Source: Alitta virens
Lineage: Eukaryota > Annelida > Polychaeta > Phyllodocida > Nereididae
Length of the DNA stretch: 64,000 bases
Assembly (NCBI GenBank): GCA_932294295.1
Contig: OW028584.1
Location: 25,529,638 to 25,593,637, forward strand
Direction: 5' to 3'
Made by a program: the position numbers and the translations under genes. Shown here one piece after another: positions 10,695 through 21,524 of this stretch. Position 1 is the first letter of the stretch. Each line of letters starts with the position of its first letter. The notes under the pieces are model-generated. The model saw only the letters and a list, made by a program, of their open reading frames with translations. It had not been told where the DNA came from and ran no database searches.

Positions 10695-13600
10695 GCTTCG
10701 TATTGTGGTAATTCTGGGTAATCTAACTTGGAGGGGTCATCAAAAAATTTGTATGGAAAATATCCTTTCTGTTCTTGAATTTTAAAAGCTTTTAAAAAGC
10801 TAGAATAACTTGTACCCGGAGCTAGGTAATTGATGACATCTAAGAATTTAAAACTCTCATTCGCTAAACAGGAGTATGAATTTTTTTTCTTCACAACAAA
10901 CTTATGTTCTACGTTATGCATCTCTAAACAACGAGCTATTTCCCTTTTGATTAAATTCATATCATATTTTGCTGAATTAAATCCTAAAACTGGAATCAGA
11001 GTGCAATAACGTTCAAATGTTTCAATCATGTTTTGAATTTTTTACGCATTATAACATTGAAAGTTTCTTTCTCATCAACTTCAGTATTCCAAGTACTCAA
11101 TTGTAATTCTAATTCTTCCGTAACATAACTAAGTTTCTCTTGTATGAGTGCTTGTGCAGTTGTTTGAATTCTTATCATGTATGCGAGCATTGATTTAACG
11201 AGCTTCTCTCTATCTTGTTCGACTATACAGTGGGCTTCTTTAAAGTCTGGAACATTACTACAAATACTAACACTAATCGGTATGTGTTCTGCTGACATTA
11301 TGGTGTTTTCACATGAATCATTTGAAATCTTTTATAGATAAGCCTCAAAGTCATAAACTATGAAATATTTGTAAAATCGTTCATCATTGGGGACATCTAT
11401 TCCAAATTCTTCTAACTACTCAAAAATATTTTGTTTCATATCGTAAAAACCACCGGGAAAAGTATATTTCGTTGCTAATGTACAAGTTTTGGAATGAGCT
11501 TTACATATGGAAAAGGTTTTGAAGTGCTTTTCACAGTTTGAGCATTGATATTTACTACAATATCTATTAATATTAGTGATATATGATAAGTGATACTGGT
11601 AAAGATTCAAATTCATAGCATCAGTGTATCTATGAGCTGATTTAAATATGGGGTGTGCAGTTTCATCTTCGTGTAACGAAAATATGTTGACATTTAACTG
11701 AAAAAATTTCTCAAAATCTGGAATTAACTGCAGGTCAACTCCTTCCAAATCTTGCTCGCAAGCCTTTGTGACTTCTTGGTAATATTCGTGAACTTTCTCT
11801 TCGAAATGTTCGGTCTTTTTATATAGATCTCTGTGTTTGTGGAATGCTATGCATCTAAACAGACATAAGTTATCCTGAAAATTTTTTTGGTTCTTAAAAC
11901 TATGCATGAGGGACATAATTGTACTACTATTTCTGATATACTTGGGTAGTTCACCCGACCCTAACGGGAACCCTGTTGAAGTAATGTAGAATCTAACATT
12001 TGTTATAAGAACTAATTTCCATTTAGTATCCGGTCTGTGTTTAGTAATATGTGTTGTAACGTCTATCTCAGTCAGTTGATCTCTGATCTTTTCTAAATCT
12101 GCTCTATTTGAAATGGTAATGGGTAGATCAAATAGGGAGTCATTAGAATAGGCTTTGAAATAACGGTATTTTCCAGTCTCGATATGTTGTAAAATGGATC
12201 CAAAAGATAGATTTAACTTGAAGGCTTGGCTTTGGTCATCGAATATTTCGTCAGCAAAACCCATAAGGTCTTCAATGCTGAAATCTTCAACTACTGGATA
12301 GTTATAAAAACTTTGCAGTTGTCCTAATTCGTGGTTATCATAAATGAATGAGTGATATCTATTGTAAAATTCTTGTAATTTCTCATCTTCTAATGTTACT
12401 ATTTGAGCTCGGCCTCTACCTTGTTGGTTGTGTATATGTTTGATAAGAATATGTAATGCATGCCTATCCTGAAATTCCTCTAAACATCGCCTACATTTAA
12501 TTCTATGATTTTTTTGGTGATAACGTTTATGGGCACTCAAGCCTCTTTCAGAATTAAAAAGTCTCCCGCAAACTTCGCATAGCACATCAAGTGACTGAAT
12601 GGATGACTGAATGGTTGACTGAATGTTTGAATGAACACATGGCTGAACAATTGCTGTTTGATTTGTTTGTAGGCTATTACAACGTTTGTATGGTTGCTCA
12701 GCTGCTTGCTTACCCGTTTGCACAGTGTTGTGTGACTCGCTTAGCTTTCTTTTTCTAGATTTATTACAGCAATGTTTACCGTAGGCTTTATGTGAAGGGA
12801 AAATTATTTCGCAGTTTTGACATTTAATTTCACACGGATGGGAATCGTGTGCTAGACTGTGTAAATTTTCCTACATTTTTGACACTCAAACACACCTTCA
12901 CAAACTTTCGTGTGTTCAGTTAGTGAGGAATTTTTCAGAAAAGTTTTGGAACACTTTGAACACGAAAACGTTTGCTGCTGCTGCTGCTGAGCAGGTGGAG
13001 GTTTTTGCTTTGCATGGAAACTTTGCAACTGTTTGTTACAGTGTTGACATTTCAGCTTTTCAGAGCATTTATGTTTACCGAATAAATAAATTGAGGTGAA
13101 TTGCTGTTTGCATTGAACGCATTCTTTGAAACCTGAACATTTCTTTTGATGCGCATTCCTGTTAGAATTTCTGGTAAAAGATTTACCACAAACATTGCAG
13201 TTATGTGGTAGTGGTTGTACTGGTTGTACTGGTTGATTGAATTCAGGAAAAGGACTATGAGTGACTGTTTGAATTGAAATATTACCAATTGCTTTGATGT
13301 AGTTCTTGAAAGACTCTATTGGTAAATTGTTTGAAGCATTTTTGACAGTAAAGATGGGTGTTTAACTGCTGAAGTCTGCTTTGAATTTGTGCATCTTCAG
13401 TCAGATTGTTTCTGTGCGCAAACTGTATTAAATCTTGTTCGTTTGTGAAATTTTGAATCATATGTGTGAAATCGTCGTATGCCGTTACGAGATAATTGCT
13501 ATTGCTAGTGAATTGTGAAAGCGTATCTTTAACTTGAGGGTCTTGGGTTAGGTTGTTTCTATGAGCGAATAGCATTAAATCATGCGAGTTTGTGAAATTT

Positions 13601-14073
13601 TGAAGCATTTGTTTAAAATCATTGTGTGCTGAATCCTTTGTTGTTAGCTGATTGTATCTATCTCTAACTTGAGAGACTTCGCTAAGACCATTGTTACTTT
13701 GAAAATAATCATTGATCAAACCAATATCTCTGTTCTCTGCCACGTCTGCAGTGTAAGTATTGTACCATAGACTGCAACATGCTACAACATGCTCCAGCTG
13801 GAGGGTTACACTGGCTCCCCCTATTTCGCATTACCTCATAGGCTAATTTTAGAAAATGATGCACCCTGTCTATTTTTAGACTAGGGGGGGGGGTTTCCCA
13901 TGATGAGATGAAGTTGACAGGGTGTCAAATTAATTACCCTCTGTTCTATAGAAAATCAATAATGGGGTGAATGGCTTTGATCTAGGACAAAAGAAAATCA
14001 ATGAAGCGTGACCGAGCAGGCAAGCACCCTAACAGTTTCACTATTCCTGGTCAGCGGCTTTTGTACATAACTA

Positions 14074-14266
14074 CTGGTGGGTGGGTGGGTGATTAGGCCT
14101 TTACGTCCTGTTTTTCTGCACCAATTGGGCTAATTAGGACAGGCAGAGACCATGGCAATGAGACGAAGGATGAAACAGCCATCCAACATAGGCGCGACCG
14201 GGAATCGAACCCGAGACCCAGCGGTTGGAAGCCCAGAGCGCTACCTCTGAGCTAGGCCTCCGCCCT
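14074..14266 (-). mobile_element. SINE copy
   Basis: Full-length member of the same SINE family, with a GTGGG-repeat tail at 14076-14090 and a tRNA-like head ending in cgcccta at 14266. A short taac-type duplication may flank it. Confidence 0.88.
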
Positions 14267-14669
14267 AACGTGTTAACCGGAGAGGTCATTCATGTCTGTA
14301 TGGAAGAGCTGGACATTCATAACTTGAGTGCTTGGTATAGGGAGACCAGGTAAAATTGTGAAAAAAAAGTGTGTGGTCATGCCCTATATAGTTGCTAAAC
14401 TGAATTAAGGAAATTTTCTCCTTTTAACAATTTTTTATTACTGGTGGAGTTAAATTACATAATTATTTTCTTAAGGAAGATTACACCTAAAGAGCAAATG
14501 CACTTGTGAACTTGGAAAAAATAATTCTCACTGCTCTTTAACAGGTTTTAGCTGCACAATGGTAAGACACCCAAATTGACAGAAATTTACGCTGATGGCC
14601 AGGAGCAGCAGAATAATTGTATGACATGGCAAAAAGGCCCAAACAACACTGCCAAGTACCCGCATGGCC

Positions 14670-14986
14670 AGTGGTGGTGGTGGATTAGGGTTTTACGTCC
14701 GGTATTTCTGCACCTGATGGGCTAATTAGGACAGGCAGGGACCAGGGCAATTCGACCGGGAATTGAACCCGGGACCCAGTGGTTGGATAGGTGGGTGGAT
14801 TAGGGCTTTATGTCCTGTATTTCTGCACCAGTTGGGCTAATTATGACAGGCAGAGACCATGGCAATGAGACGAAGGATGAAACAGCCATCCAACTTAGGC
14901 TCGACCGGGAATTGAACCCAGGACCCAGCCGTTGGAAGCCCAGAGCGCTACCTCTGAGCTAGGCCCCCGCCCTATCCAGTGGTTGG
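14670..14986 (-). mobile_element. Nested pair of SINEs
   Basis: An outer, head-truncated SINE (14670-14787 plus 14976-14986) is flanked by cccgcatggccag on both sides. A second full-length SINE (about 14788-14975) is inserted in it and duplicates ccagtggttgga. The uninterrupted outer copy is seen again near 17120-17247 and 19369-19489, which proves the order of insertion. Confidence 0.88.
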
Positions 14987-15136
14987 AACCCGCATGGCCA
15001 GAAAAAATTGTTTCCTTCAGATCCAACTTCCAAAACATACTAGTCTTTTTCTCACAAGCAATGAAGTTACACAAATTTTCGCCAGTTACTTGAAGGATAT
15101 ACTATGTTAACCGAATAGTCTATCAATTGAAACACC

Positions 15137-15454
15137 GTGGTGGTGGTGTGGTGTGTGATTAGGGCTTTACGTCCTGTATTTCTGCACCAGTTGGGCTAAT
15201 TAGGACAGGCAGGGACCATGGCAATGAGACGAAGGAGGAAACAGCCATCCAACTTAAGCTCGACCGGTGTGGTGGGTGATTAGGGCTTTACGTCCTGTAT
15301 TTCTGCACCAATTGGGCTAATTAGGACAGGCAGAGACCATGGCAATGAGACGAAGGATGAAACAGCCATCCACCTTAGGCTCGACCGGGAATCGCACCCG
15401 GGACCCAGCGGTTGGAAGCCCAGAGCGCTACCTCTGAGCTAGGCCCCAGCCCTA
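15137..15454 (-). mobile_element. Two head-to-tail SINEs
   Basis: A copy lacking most of its tRNA head (15137-15267) is followed without a gap by a complete copy (15268-15454). Either a second SINE landed inside the first one's head and the remainder was lost, or a dimer was inserted. Confidence 0.82.
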
Positions 15455-15783
15455 ATATCATGTTAGAAAAACATTTTTCTAACGTTTGTGTAAATATGAA
15501 TTGTGCTGTAAATGGAGTAATTTTGGCATTTTTATCTTTTGATGTCAAATGCAATGATAAGTTATTGGGAATTCAGGCCAGTCCAAAACAAACATCACAA
15601 AATCACTGCAGCGTAGAGTGTCTTGAACTGGCTTGATTCTAAAATAACCTGCCTGAGGTGTAATGTTGGTTTTCGCGTTGCATTTCAAGGTGAATCACTC
15701 AATGTTCAGTACCACCCTGACTCATTCCCATCTCAAAAACAGGAGACAGGTCGGTCTGTCAATCGTTAAGTGACGTCACAATC

Positions 15784-16285
15784 TGTTTTTGCTAGATATC
15801 AGCCAATCAGATTACAGAATTCGCCAGACCCAACCGGAGTGTTCCTCGCTTGGGGGACCAGAGAGGTGGGTGGGTGATTAGGGCTTTACGTCCTGTATTT
15901 CTGCACCAGTTGGGCTAATTAGGACAGGCAGAGACAATGGCAATGAGACGAAGGATGAAACAGCCATCCAACTTATGCTCGACCGGGAATCGAACCAGGG
16001 ACCCAGCGGTTGGAAGCCCAGAGCGCTACCTCTGAGCTAGGCCCCCGCCCGTGGGCTAATTAGGACAGGCAGGGACCATGGCAATGAGACGAAGGATGAA
16101 ACAGCCATCCACCTTAGGCTCGACCAGGAATCGAACCCAGGACCCAGCGGTGGGAAGCCCAGAGCGCTACTTCTGAGCTAGGCCCCCACCCTGATATCAG
16201 TTTTTTTGCTAGAGATCATCTAATCAGATTACAGAATTCGCCAGACCCAACCGGAGTGTTCCTCACTCAGGGGACCAGAGAGGTA
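15784..16285. repeat. Short direct repeat flanking two SINEs
   Basis: An ~80-bp unique sequence containing cagaattcgccagacccaac and ending ggggaccagagaggt occurs at 15784-15868 and again at 16201-16285. It brackets a full SINE (about 15866-16050) and a tail-less one (about 16051-16192). A duplication this long is not an ordinary target-site duplication. Confidence 0.85.
15866..16192 (-). mobile_element. Two adjacent SINEs (one full, one without its tail)
   Basis: The first runs from the GGGTGGGTGATTAGG tail to the head ending gcccccgccc near 16050. The second begins abruptly at gtgggctaattagg and ends cccccaccc near 16192, so it lacks its 3' tail. Confidence 0.85.
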
Positions 16286-16587
16286 CCACCAGGAGCCAGA
16301 TCTAAATAACAAATTACATGTGCTTCTTAGATTTCGTAAACATGATTTTTTTTGTTATGGCAATCACTGAAGTCATATATTACCAGGTTTGAATCCCAAC
16401 TAAAAAGAGGCATTTATTTTCTTGCTGGTTTGATTTACAAGATCAAGGTAATTGTGTAATACCGTACAACTTTTTCAGTGGTATTAGAGGTTTTCCTCAT
16501 GAGACATTACAGCGTGATTATGGTAATCACAGCGTCTAAGTGTGATAACCCAGGTTTTTGATGAATTCTCACCAGGTGTTGTAAAAG

Positions 16588-16962
16588 GGTGGGTGGGTGA
16601 TTAGGGCTTTACGTCCTGTATTTCTGCACCTGATGGGCTAATTAGGACAGGCAGGGACCATGACAATGAGATGAAGGATGAAACAGCCATCCAACTTAGG
16701 CTCGACCGGGAATCGAACCCGGGACCCAGCGGTTGGAAGCCCAGAGCGCTACCTCTGAGCTAGGCCTCCGCCCCTGGTGGGTGGGTGATTAGGGCTATTA
16801 CGTCCTGTATTTCTGCACCTAATGGGCTAATTAGGACAGGCAGAGACCATGGCAATGAGACAAAGGATGAAACAGCCATCCAACTTAGACTCGACCGGGA
16901 ATCGAACCCGGGACCCAGCGGTCGGAAGCCCTGAGCGCTACCTCTGAGCTAGGCCCCCACCC
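16588..16962 (-). mobile_element. Two tandem full-length SINEs
   Basis: Copies at about 16588-16773 and 16775-16962 follow each other directly. The second abuts the left end of the 2.25-kb duplicated unit at 16962, which makes it a likely recombination partner for the SINEs that end each unit. Confidence 0.88.
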
Positions 16963-17039
16963 GTATGGAAGAGCTGGACAGTCATAACTTGAGTGCTTGG
17001 TATAGGGAGACATGAGGTAAAATTGTGCAGTCAGGGCTT

Positions 17040-17115
17040 TTTTTTCGGGTACTTGGCAGTGTTGTTTGGGCCTTTTTGCCATTTCATACAATTATTCTGC
17101 TGCCAAGTACCCGCA
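17040..17115. repeat. Hairpin formed by local inversion
   Basis: cgggtacttggcag near 17046 is the reverse complement of ctgccaagtacccg near 17100. The ~55 bp between are the reverse complement of 14598-14650 in the older copy of this segment. A local inversion between short inverted repeats explains this. The duplicate near 19296-19362 carries the same inversion. Confidence 0.75.
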
Positions 17116-17119
17116 TGGC

Positions 17120-17247
17120 CAGTGGTGGTGGTGGATTAGGGCTTTACGTCCTGTATTTCTGCACCTGATAGGCTCATTAAGATAGGCAGGGACCCTGGGC
17201 AATTCGACCGGGAATTGAACCCGGGACCCAGTGGTTGGAACCCGCAT
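17120..17247 (-). mobile_element. Head-truncated SINE (unit 1)
   Basis: Same insertion as the outer SINE at 14670, flanked by cccgcatggcc, but without the nested copy. It lacks the A-box half of the tRNA-like head. Confidence 0.85.
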
Positions 17248-17397
17248 GGCCAGAAAAAATTCAGTTTCCTTCAGATCCAACTTCCAAAACATACTAGTCT
17301 TTTTCTCACAAGCGATGAAGTTACACAAATTTTCGCCAGTTACTTGAAGGACATACTATGTTAACAGAAGTCTATCAATGAAACACCGTGGTGGTGG

Positions 17398-17612
17398 TGT
17401 GGTCGATTAGGGCTTTACGTCCTGTATTTTCTGCACCTGATGGGCTAATTTGGACAGGTAGGGACCATGGCAATTGTTATGTTATTGTTTAATGCCTCAT
17501 CAGCACCTGAGTGGGCTATGTAGAGTGGGACCATGGCAATGAGACAAAGGATGAAACAGCATCTAACATAGGCTCGACCAGGAATTGAACCCAGGACCCA
17601 GTGGTTTGATCA
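17398..17612 (-). mobile_element. Degenerate SINE, body (unit 1)
   Basis: The tail and body match the family, but the middle has ~40 bp of extra sequence (tgttatgttattgtttaatg). Homology stops at acccagtggtttgatc. The missing head reappears at 18427. Confidence 0.75.
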
Positions 17613-18426
17613 AGATGGATTAACACGGATTAAATTAATCCAGTACCTCCAGCATGAAAAATTTAACCTGTTTAATTTTTTCCACGGAGTCCAAAGGTGG
17701 TCCCGGATTGCCCCGGGCAATGCCAAAAATAAACACGAGGTCTACACGGCATTACCCGGAGTATGCCGGAGTTATCCTCCGGAACGCTCCGGTGTCTCAT
17801 CCGGCTATGTGTGAAGGGGGCTTTAATGGCAAAAATTAATACTCATGAATTTTTTTAAATACCACATGAATAAATACCACATGAATGCATATAGCCAGGT
17901 GGCTCAACTGAAAATAGTGGGATATAAATAGGACCCAATGGGTATATTTTTTATATTCCCTCACTCTGGACAGATTGGCTTCAGAATTCACTCGTGGCTA
18001 TTGCCACTCGTGAATCCTGGCCAATCTGTCCACTCGTGGGGAATATGAAAATATACCACAGAAAATTCTGAGAACCTCATCCAAACCACTCTGCATGGTT
18101 TTCTCTGAGAGAGGCATTAATTATGTGATGGCACATTATATAAATGGAATTTATCTAATAACACCTATACATCAAACATATAATACATGTAGGTGTATAT
18201 ATAATTTGAAATGAACTAAACTGGTAAACTAAACCCAGGCCATGCATGTTATTGATCTATTGGTGTCGCCAAGCATGTAACCTAATTTTAAAAGTAAAAA
18301 GTCTCAAGATCTGTTGTTTTTAGCCCTATATGCATTTCAAGAAGTGATTTGAAATTAGGTTACTTGGAATATATTGACATTTCCAAAATACTGGAAACAT
18401 TTATTGGTATTTTTTGTTTTTCTTTC
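17613..18426. other. About 815-bp insert within a SINE, with a long palindrome
   Basis: This unique-looking DNA separates the body and head of one SINE. It contains an imperfect inverted repeat at about 17958-18046 built on cactcgtggacagattgg and its complement, and the direct repeat accacatgaat. No TIRs were found at its edges. The same insert is present in unit 2 at about 19855-20667. Confidence 0.6.
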
Positions 18427-18474
18427 AGCGGTTGGAAGCCCAGAGCGCAACCTCTGAGCTAGGCCCCCGCCCTC
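18427..18474 (-). mobile_element. SINE tRNA-head fragment (unit 1)
   Basis: cagcggttggaagcccagag followed by the A-box half and cccccgccct. It is the missing head of the SINE body ending at 17612. The unit 2 counterpart is at about 20671-20716. Confidence 0.8.
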
Positions 18475-18588
18475 GGGACAATTGAGAGTTGTGATCTTAT
18501 TTGTTAATAGGCCTACTTATGACCAACTGCAAAATTTTTGAATCACTAACAATACAACCATTGACAAGTGTTTGCATTGACCAGTCAC

Positions 18589-18768
18589 GGAAAAAGTGCA
18601 GTATAGCGGACCCAGATTTATGACCATATTTAATGAGCTTCTTTGCCAGGCCTATGACGTAAAAGTGCTTGAAATCTCTTCATGACGTCACAAACTAATT
18701 TAGTTATGACGGCGGTTTTCATATTCACGGTAAAGAAAACGTTTATTTTTGCTTTTTCTTGGGGGGAG
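18589..18768 (-). mobile_element. Truncated TIR element (family with 8-bp TSD), unit 1
   Basis: Begins with ggaaaaagtgcagtatagcg, the right terminal repeat of the elements at 35539, 54573 and 58672, in reverse orientation. Similarity is lost after the cttggggggag block near 18768, so the other end is missing. The duplicate is at about 20833-21011. Confidence 0.8.
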
Positions 18769-19025
18769 AGGCACGGCTGAGGCTAACAACCCCACCCTCT
18801 GCACCAGGCGACTGGAGGAGCATGAAAGACCACGAAAATCACACAAAATATTCTGTAGTTTCTGTCCTTCTACATGACAACACTGTTAAAATTCACACAA
18901 GTATTCGGGCAGGCAAGATGAATAAAATCTATAAACTGGATGAGCATGCTTATCAGACTACATTTATTCGCCGTTTAAAATTCTGCAGACAGGACACCAC
19001 TCCAAATTCTCACTTGCAGATTTAT

Positions 19026-19048
19026 AGTGTGTGTGTGTGTGTGTGTGA
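19026..19048. repeat. (GT)n microsatellite
   Basis: About 11 GT units directly preceding a SINE tail. The duplicate is at about 21325-21344. The repeat replaces the usual GGGTG tail of that SINE. Confidence 0.9.
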
Positions 19049-19210
19049 TTAGGGCTTTACGTCCTGTATTTCTGCACCAGTTGGGCTAATAAGGACAGGC
19101 AGAGACCATGGCAATGAGATGAAGGATGAAACAGCCATTCAACTTAGGCTTGACCGGGAATCAAACCAGGGACCCAGCCCTGAGCGCTACCTCTGAGCTA
19201 GGCCCCCGCC
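19046..19210 (-). mobile_element. SINE ending unit 1
   Basis: A SINE with a ~20-bp deletion in the tRNA-like head (cccagccctgagcgc). It ends at 19210, exactly where unit 2 begins. Confidence 0.85.
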
Positions 19211-21524
19211 CGTATGGAAGAGCTGGACAGTCATAACTTGAGTGCTTGGTATAGGGAGACATGAGGTAAAATTGTGCAGTCAGGGCTTTTTTTTCGGGTA
19301 CTTGGCAGTGTTGTTTGGGCCTTTTTGCCATTTCATACAATTATTCTGCTGCCAAGTACCCGCATGGCCAGTGGTGGTGGTGGATTAGGGCTTTACGTCC
19401 TGTATTTCTGCACCTGATAGGCTCATTAAGACAGGCAAGAACCATGGGCAATTCGACCGGGAATTGAATCCGGGACCCAGTGGTTGGAACCCGCATGGCC
19501 AGAAAGAATTCAGTTTCCTTCAGATCCAACTTCCAAAACATACTAGTCTTTTTCTCACAAGCGATGAAGTTACACAAATTTTCGCCAGTTACTTGAAGGA
19601 CATACTATGTTAACAGAAGTCTATCAATGAAACACCGTGGTGGTGGTCGATTAGGGCTTTACGTCCTGTATTTTCTGCACCTGATGGGCTAATTAGGACA
19701 GGTAGGGACCATGGCAATTGTTATGTTATTGTTTAATGCCTCATCAGCACCTGAGTGGGCTATGTAGAGTGGGACCATGGCAATGAGACAAAGGATGAAA
19801 CAGCATCTAACATAGGCTCGACCAGGAATTGAACCCAGGACCCAGTGGTTTGATCAAGATGGATTAACACGGATTAAATTAATCCAGTACCTCCAGCATG
19901 AAAAATTTAACCTGTTTAATTTTTTCCACGGAGTCCAAAGGTGGTCCCGGATTGCCCCGGGCAATGCCGAAAATAAACACGAGGTCTACACGGCATTACC
20001 CGGAGTATGCCAGAGTTATCCTCCGGAACGCTCCGGTGTCTCATCCGGCTATGTGTGAAGGGGGCTTTAATGGCAAAAATTAATACTCATGAATTTTTTT
20101 AAATACCACATGAATAAATACCACATGAATGCATATAGCCAGGTGGCTTAACTGAAAATAGTGGGATATAAATAGGACCCAATGGGTATATTTTTTATAT
20201 TCCCTCACTCGTGGACAGATTGGCTTCAGAATTCACTCGTGGCTAACGCCACTCGTGAATCCTGGCCAATCTGTCCACTCGTGGGGAATATTAAAATATA
20301 CCACAGAAAATTCTGAGAACCTCATCCAAACCACTCTGCATGGTTTTCTCTGAGAGAGGCATTAATTATGTGATGGCACATTATATAAATGGAATTTATC
20401 TAATAACACCTATACATCAAACATATAATACATGTAGGTATATATAAATTGAAATGAACTAAACTGGTAAACTAAACCCAGGTCATGCATGTTATTGATC
20501 TATTGGTGTCGCCAAGCATGTAACCTAATTTTAAAAGTAAAAAGTCTCAAGATCTGTTGTTTTTAGCCCTATATGCATTTCAAGAAGTGATTTGAAATTA
20601 GGTTTACTTGGAATATATTGACATTTCCAAAATACTGGAAACATTTATTGGTATTTTTTGTTTTTCTTTCAGCGGTTGGAAGCCCAGAGCGCTACCTCTG
20701 AGCTAGGCCCCCGCCCTCGGGACAATTGAGAGTTGTGATCTTATTTGTTAATAGGCCTACTTATGACTAACTGCAAAATTTTTGAATCACTAACGATACA
20801 ACCATTGACAAGTGTTTGCATTGACCAGTCACGGAAAAAGTGCAGTATAGCGGACCCAGATTTATGACCATATTTAACGAGCTTCTTTGCCAGGCCTATG
20901 ACGTAAAAGTGCTTGAAATCTCTTCATGACGTCACAAACTAATTTAGTTATGACGGCGGTTTTCATATTCACGGTAAAGAAAACGTTTATTTTTGCTTTT
21001 TCTTGGGGGGAGAGGCACGGCTGAGGCTAACAACCCCACCCTCTGCACCAGGCGACTGGAGGAGCATGAAAGACCACGAAAATCACACAAAATATTCTGT
21101 GGTTTCTGTCCTTCTACATGACACCACTGTTAAAATTCACACTTGCAGATTTTAACAAACCACAAGACTAAACACCAATGGTTGGGAAAAAGAAGTATTC
21201 GGGCAGGCAAGATGAATAAAATCTATAAAGTAACTGGATGAGCATGCTTATCAGACTACATTTATTCGCCGTTTAAAATTCTGCAGACAGGACACCACTC
21301 CAAATTCTCACTTGCAGATTTATAGTGTGTGTGTGTGTGTGTGTGACTAGGGCTTTACGTCCTGTATTTCTGCACCAGTTGGGCTAATAAGGACAGGCAG
21401 AGACCATGGCAATGAGAAGATGAAACAGCCATTCAACTTAGGCTTGACCGGGAATCAAACCCGGGACCCAGCGGTTGGAAGCCCAGAGCGCTACCTCTGA
21501 GCTAGGCCCCCCCCCCCCCGCCTC
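19211..21524. repeat. Tandem segmental duplication, unit 2 (about 2.3 kb)
   Basis: Second copy of the unit. It differs by scattered substitutions and by about 49 extra bases near 21140-21200. It ends in its own SINE (about 21342-21524), whose junction holds a run of about ten C residues. The low divergence suggests a young duplication. Confidence 0.93.
21342..21524 (-). mobile_element. SINE ending unit 2
   Basis: Nearly complete copy in the same position as the 19046 SINE but with an intact head and a C-rich end. The differing heads show that the two copies are not identical at the breakpoint. Confidence 0.85.

Larger units (their letters stand above)
8078..13743 (-). pseudogene. Decayed zinc-finger plus protein-primed family-B DNA polymerase (Maverick/Polinton- or adintovirus-like)
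   Basis: A long minus-strand gene in many frames. From the N-terminus: an ORF with two ~38-residue repeats around NFTNxxDLxxFAHRNNLT (13282-13743); several C2H2 fingers (about 12.75-13.3 kb); an ORF with two more fingers and a C-terminal YQCSNCEKHF finger followed by PGGFYD (11416-12723); an exonuclease part with GFNSAKYDMNLI (10670-11029); polymerase motif A, HDANALYLYAF (within 9678-10433, D123); motif B, KLIGNSAYGS (within 8859-9533, K145 and Y152); motif C, DTDS (within 8274-8675, residues 26-29); and a C-terminal FYPKREVLADGVS box (8078-8266). All polymerase catalytic motifs remain, but several frameshifts and two SINE insertions destroy the gene. The family fits DNA_pol_B_2 enzymes of Polintons and adintoviruses. 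No capsid, ATPase or integrase gene was seen nearby. Confidence 0.85.
16962..19210. repeat. Tandem segmental duplication, unit 1 (about 2.25 kb)
   Basis: Unit 1 begins cgtatggaagagctggacag and is matched almost base for base by unit 2 starting at 19211. Contents in order: an inverted hairpin segment, a head-truncated SINE, a degenerate SINE, an ~820-bp insert with a palindrome, a SINE head fragment, a truncated TIR element, a (GT)n run and a terminal SINE at about 19046-19210. ORFs seen in both units are copies of SINE or repeat DNA, not genes. Confidence 0.93.

Noticed and set aside
16885..19577. Pairs of nearly identical ORFs (around 17092 and 19341; 17654 and 19898) as conserved genes
   Set aside because: They lie in a tandem duplication of SINE-rich DNA, so their similarity comes from the duplication and not from selection on protein.
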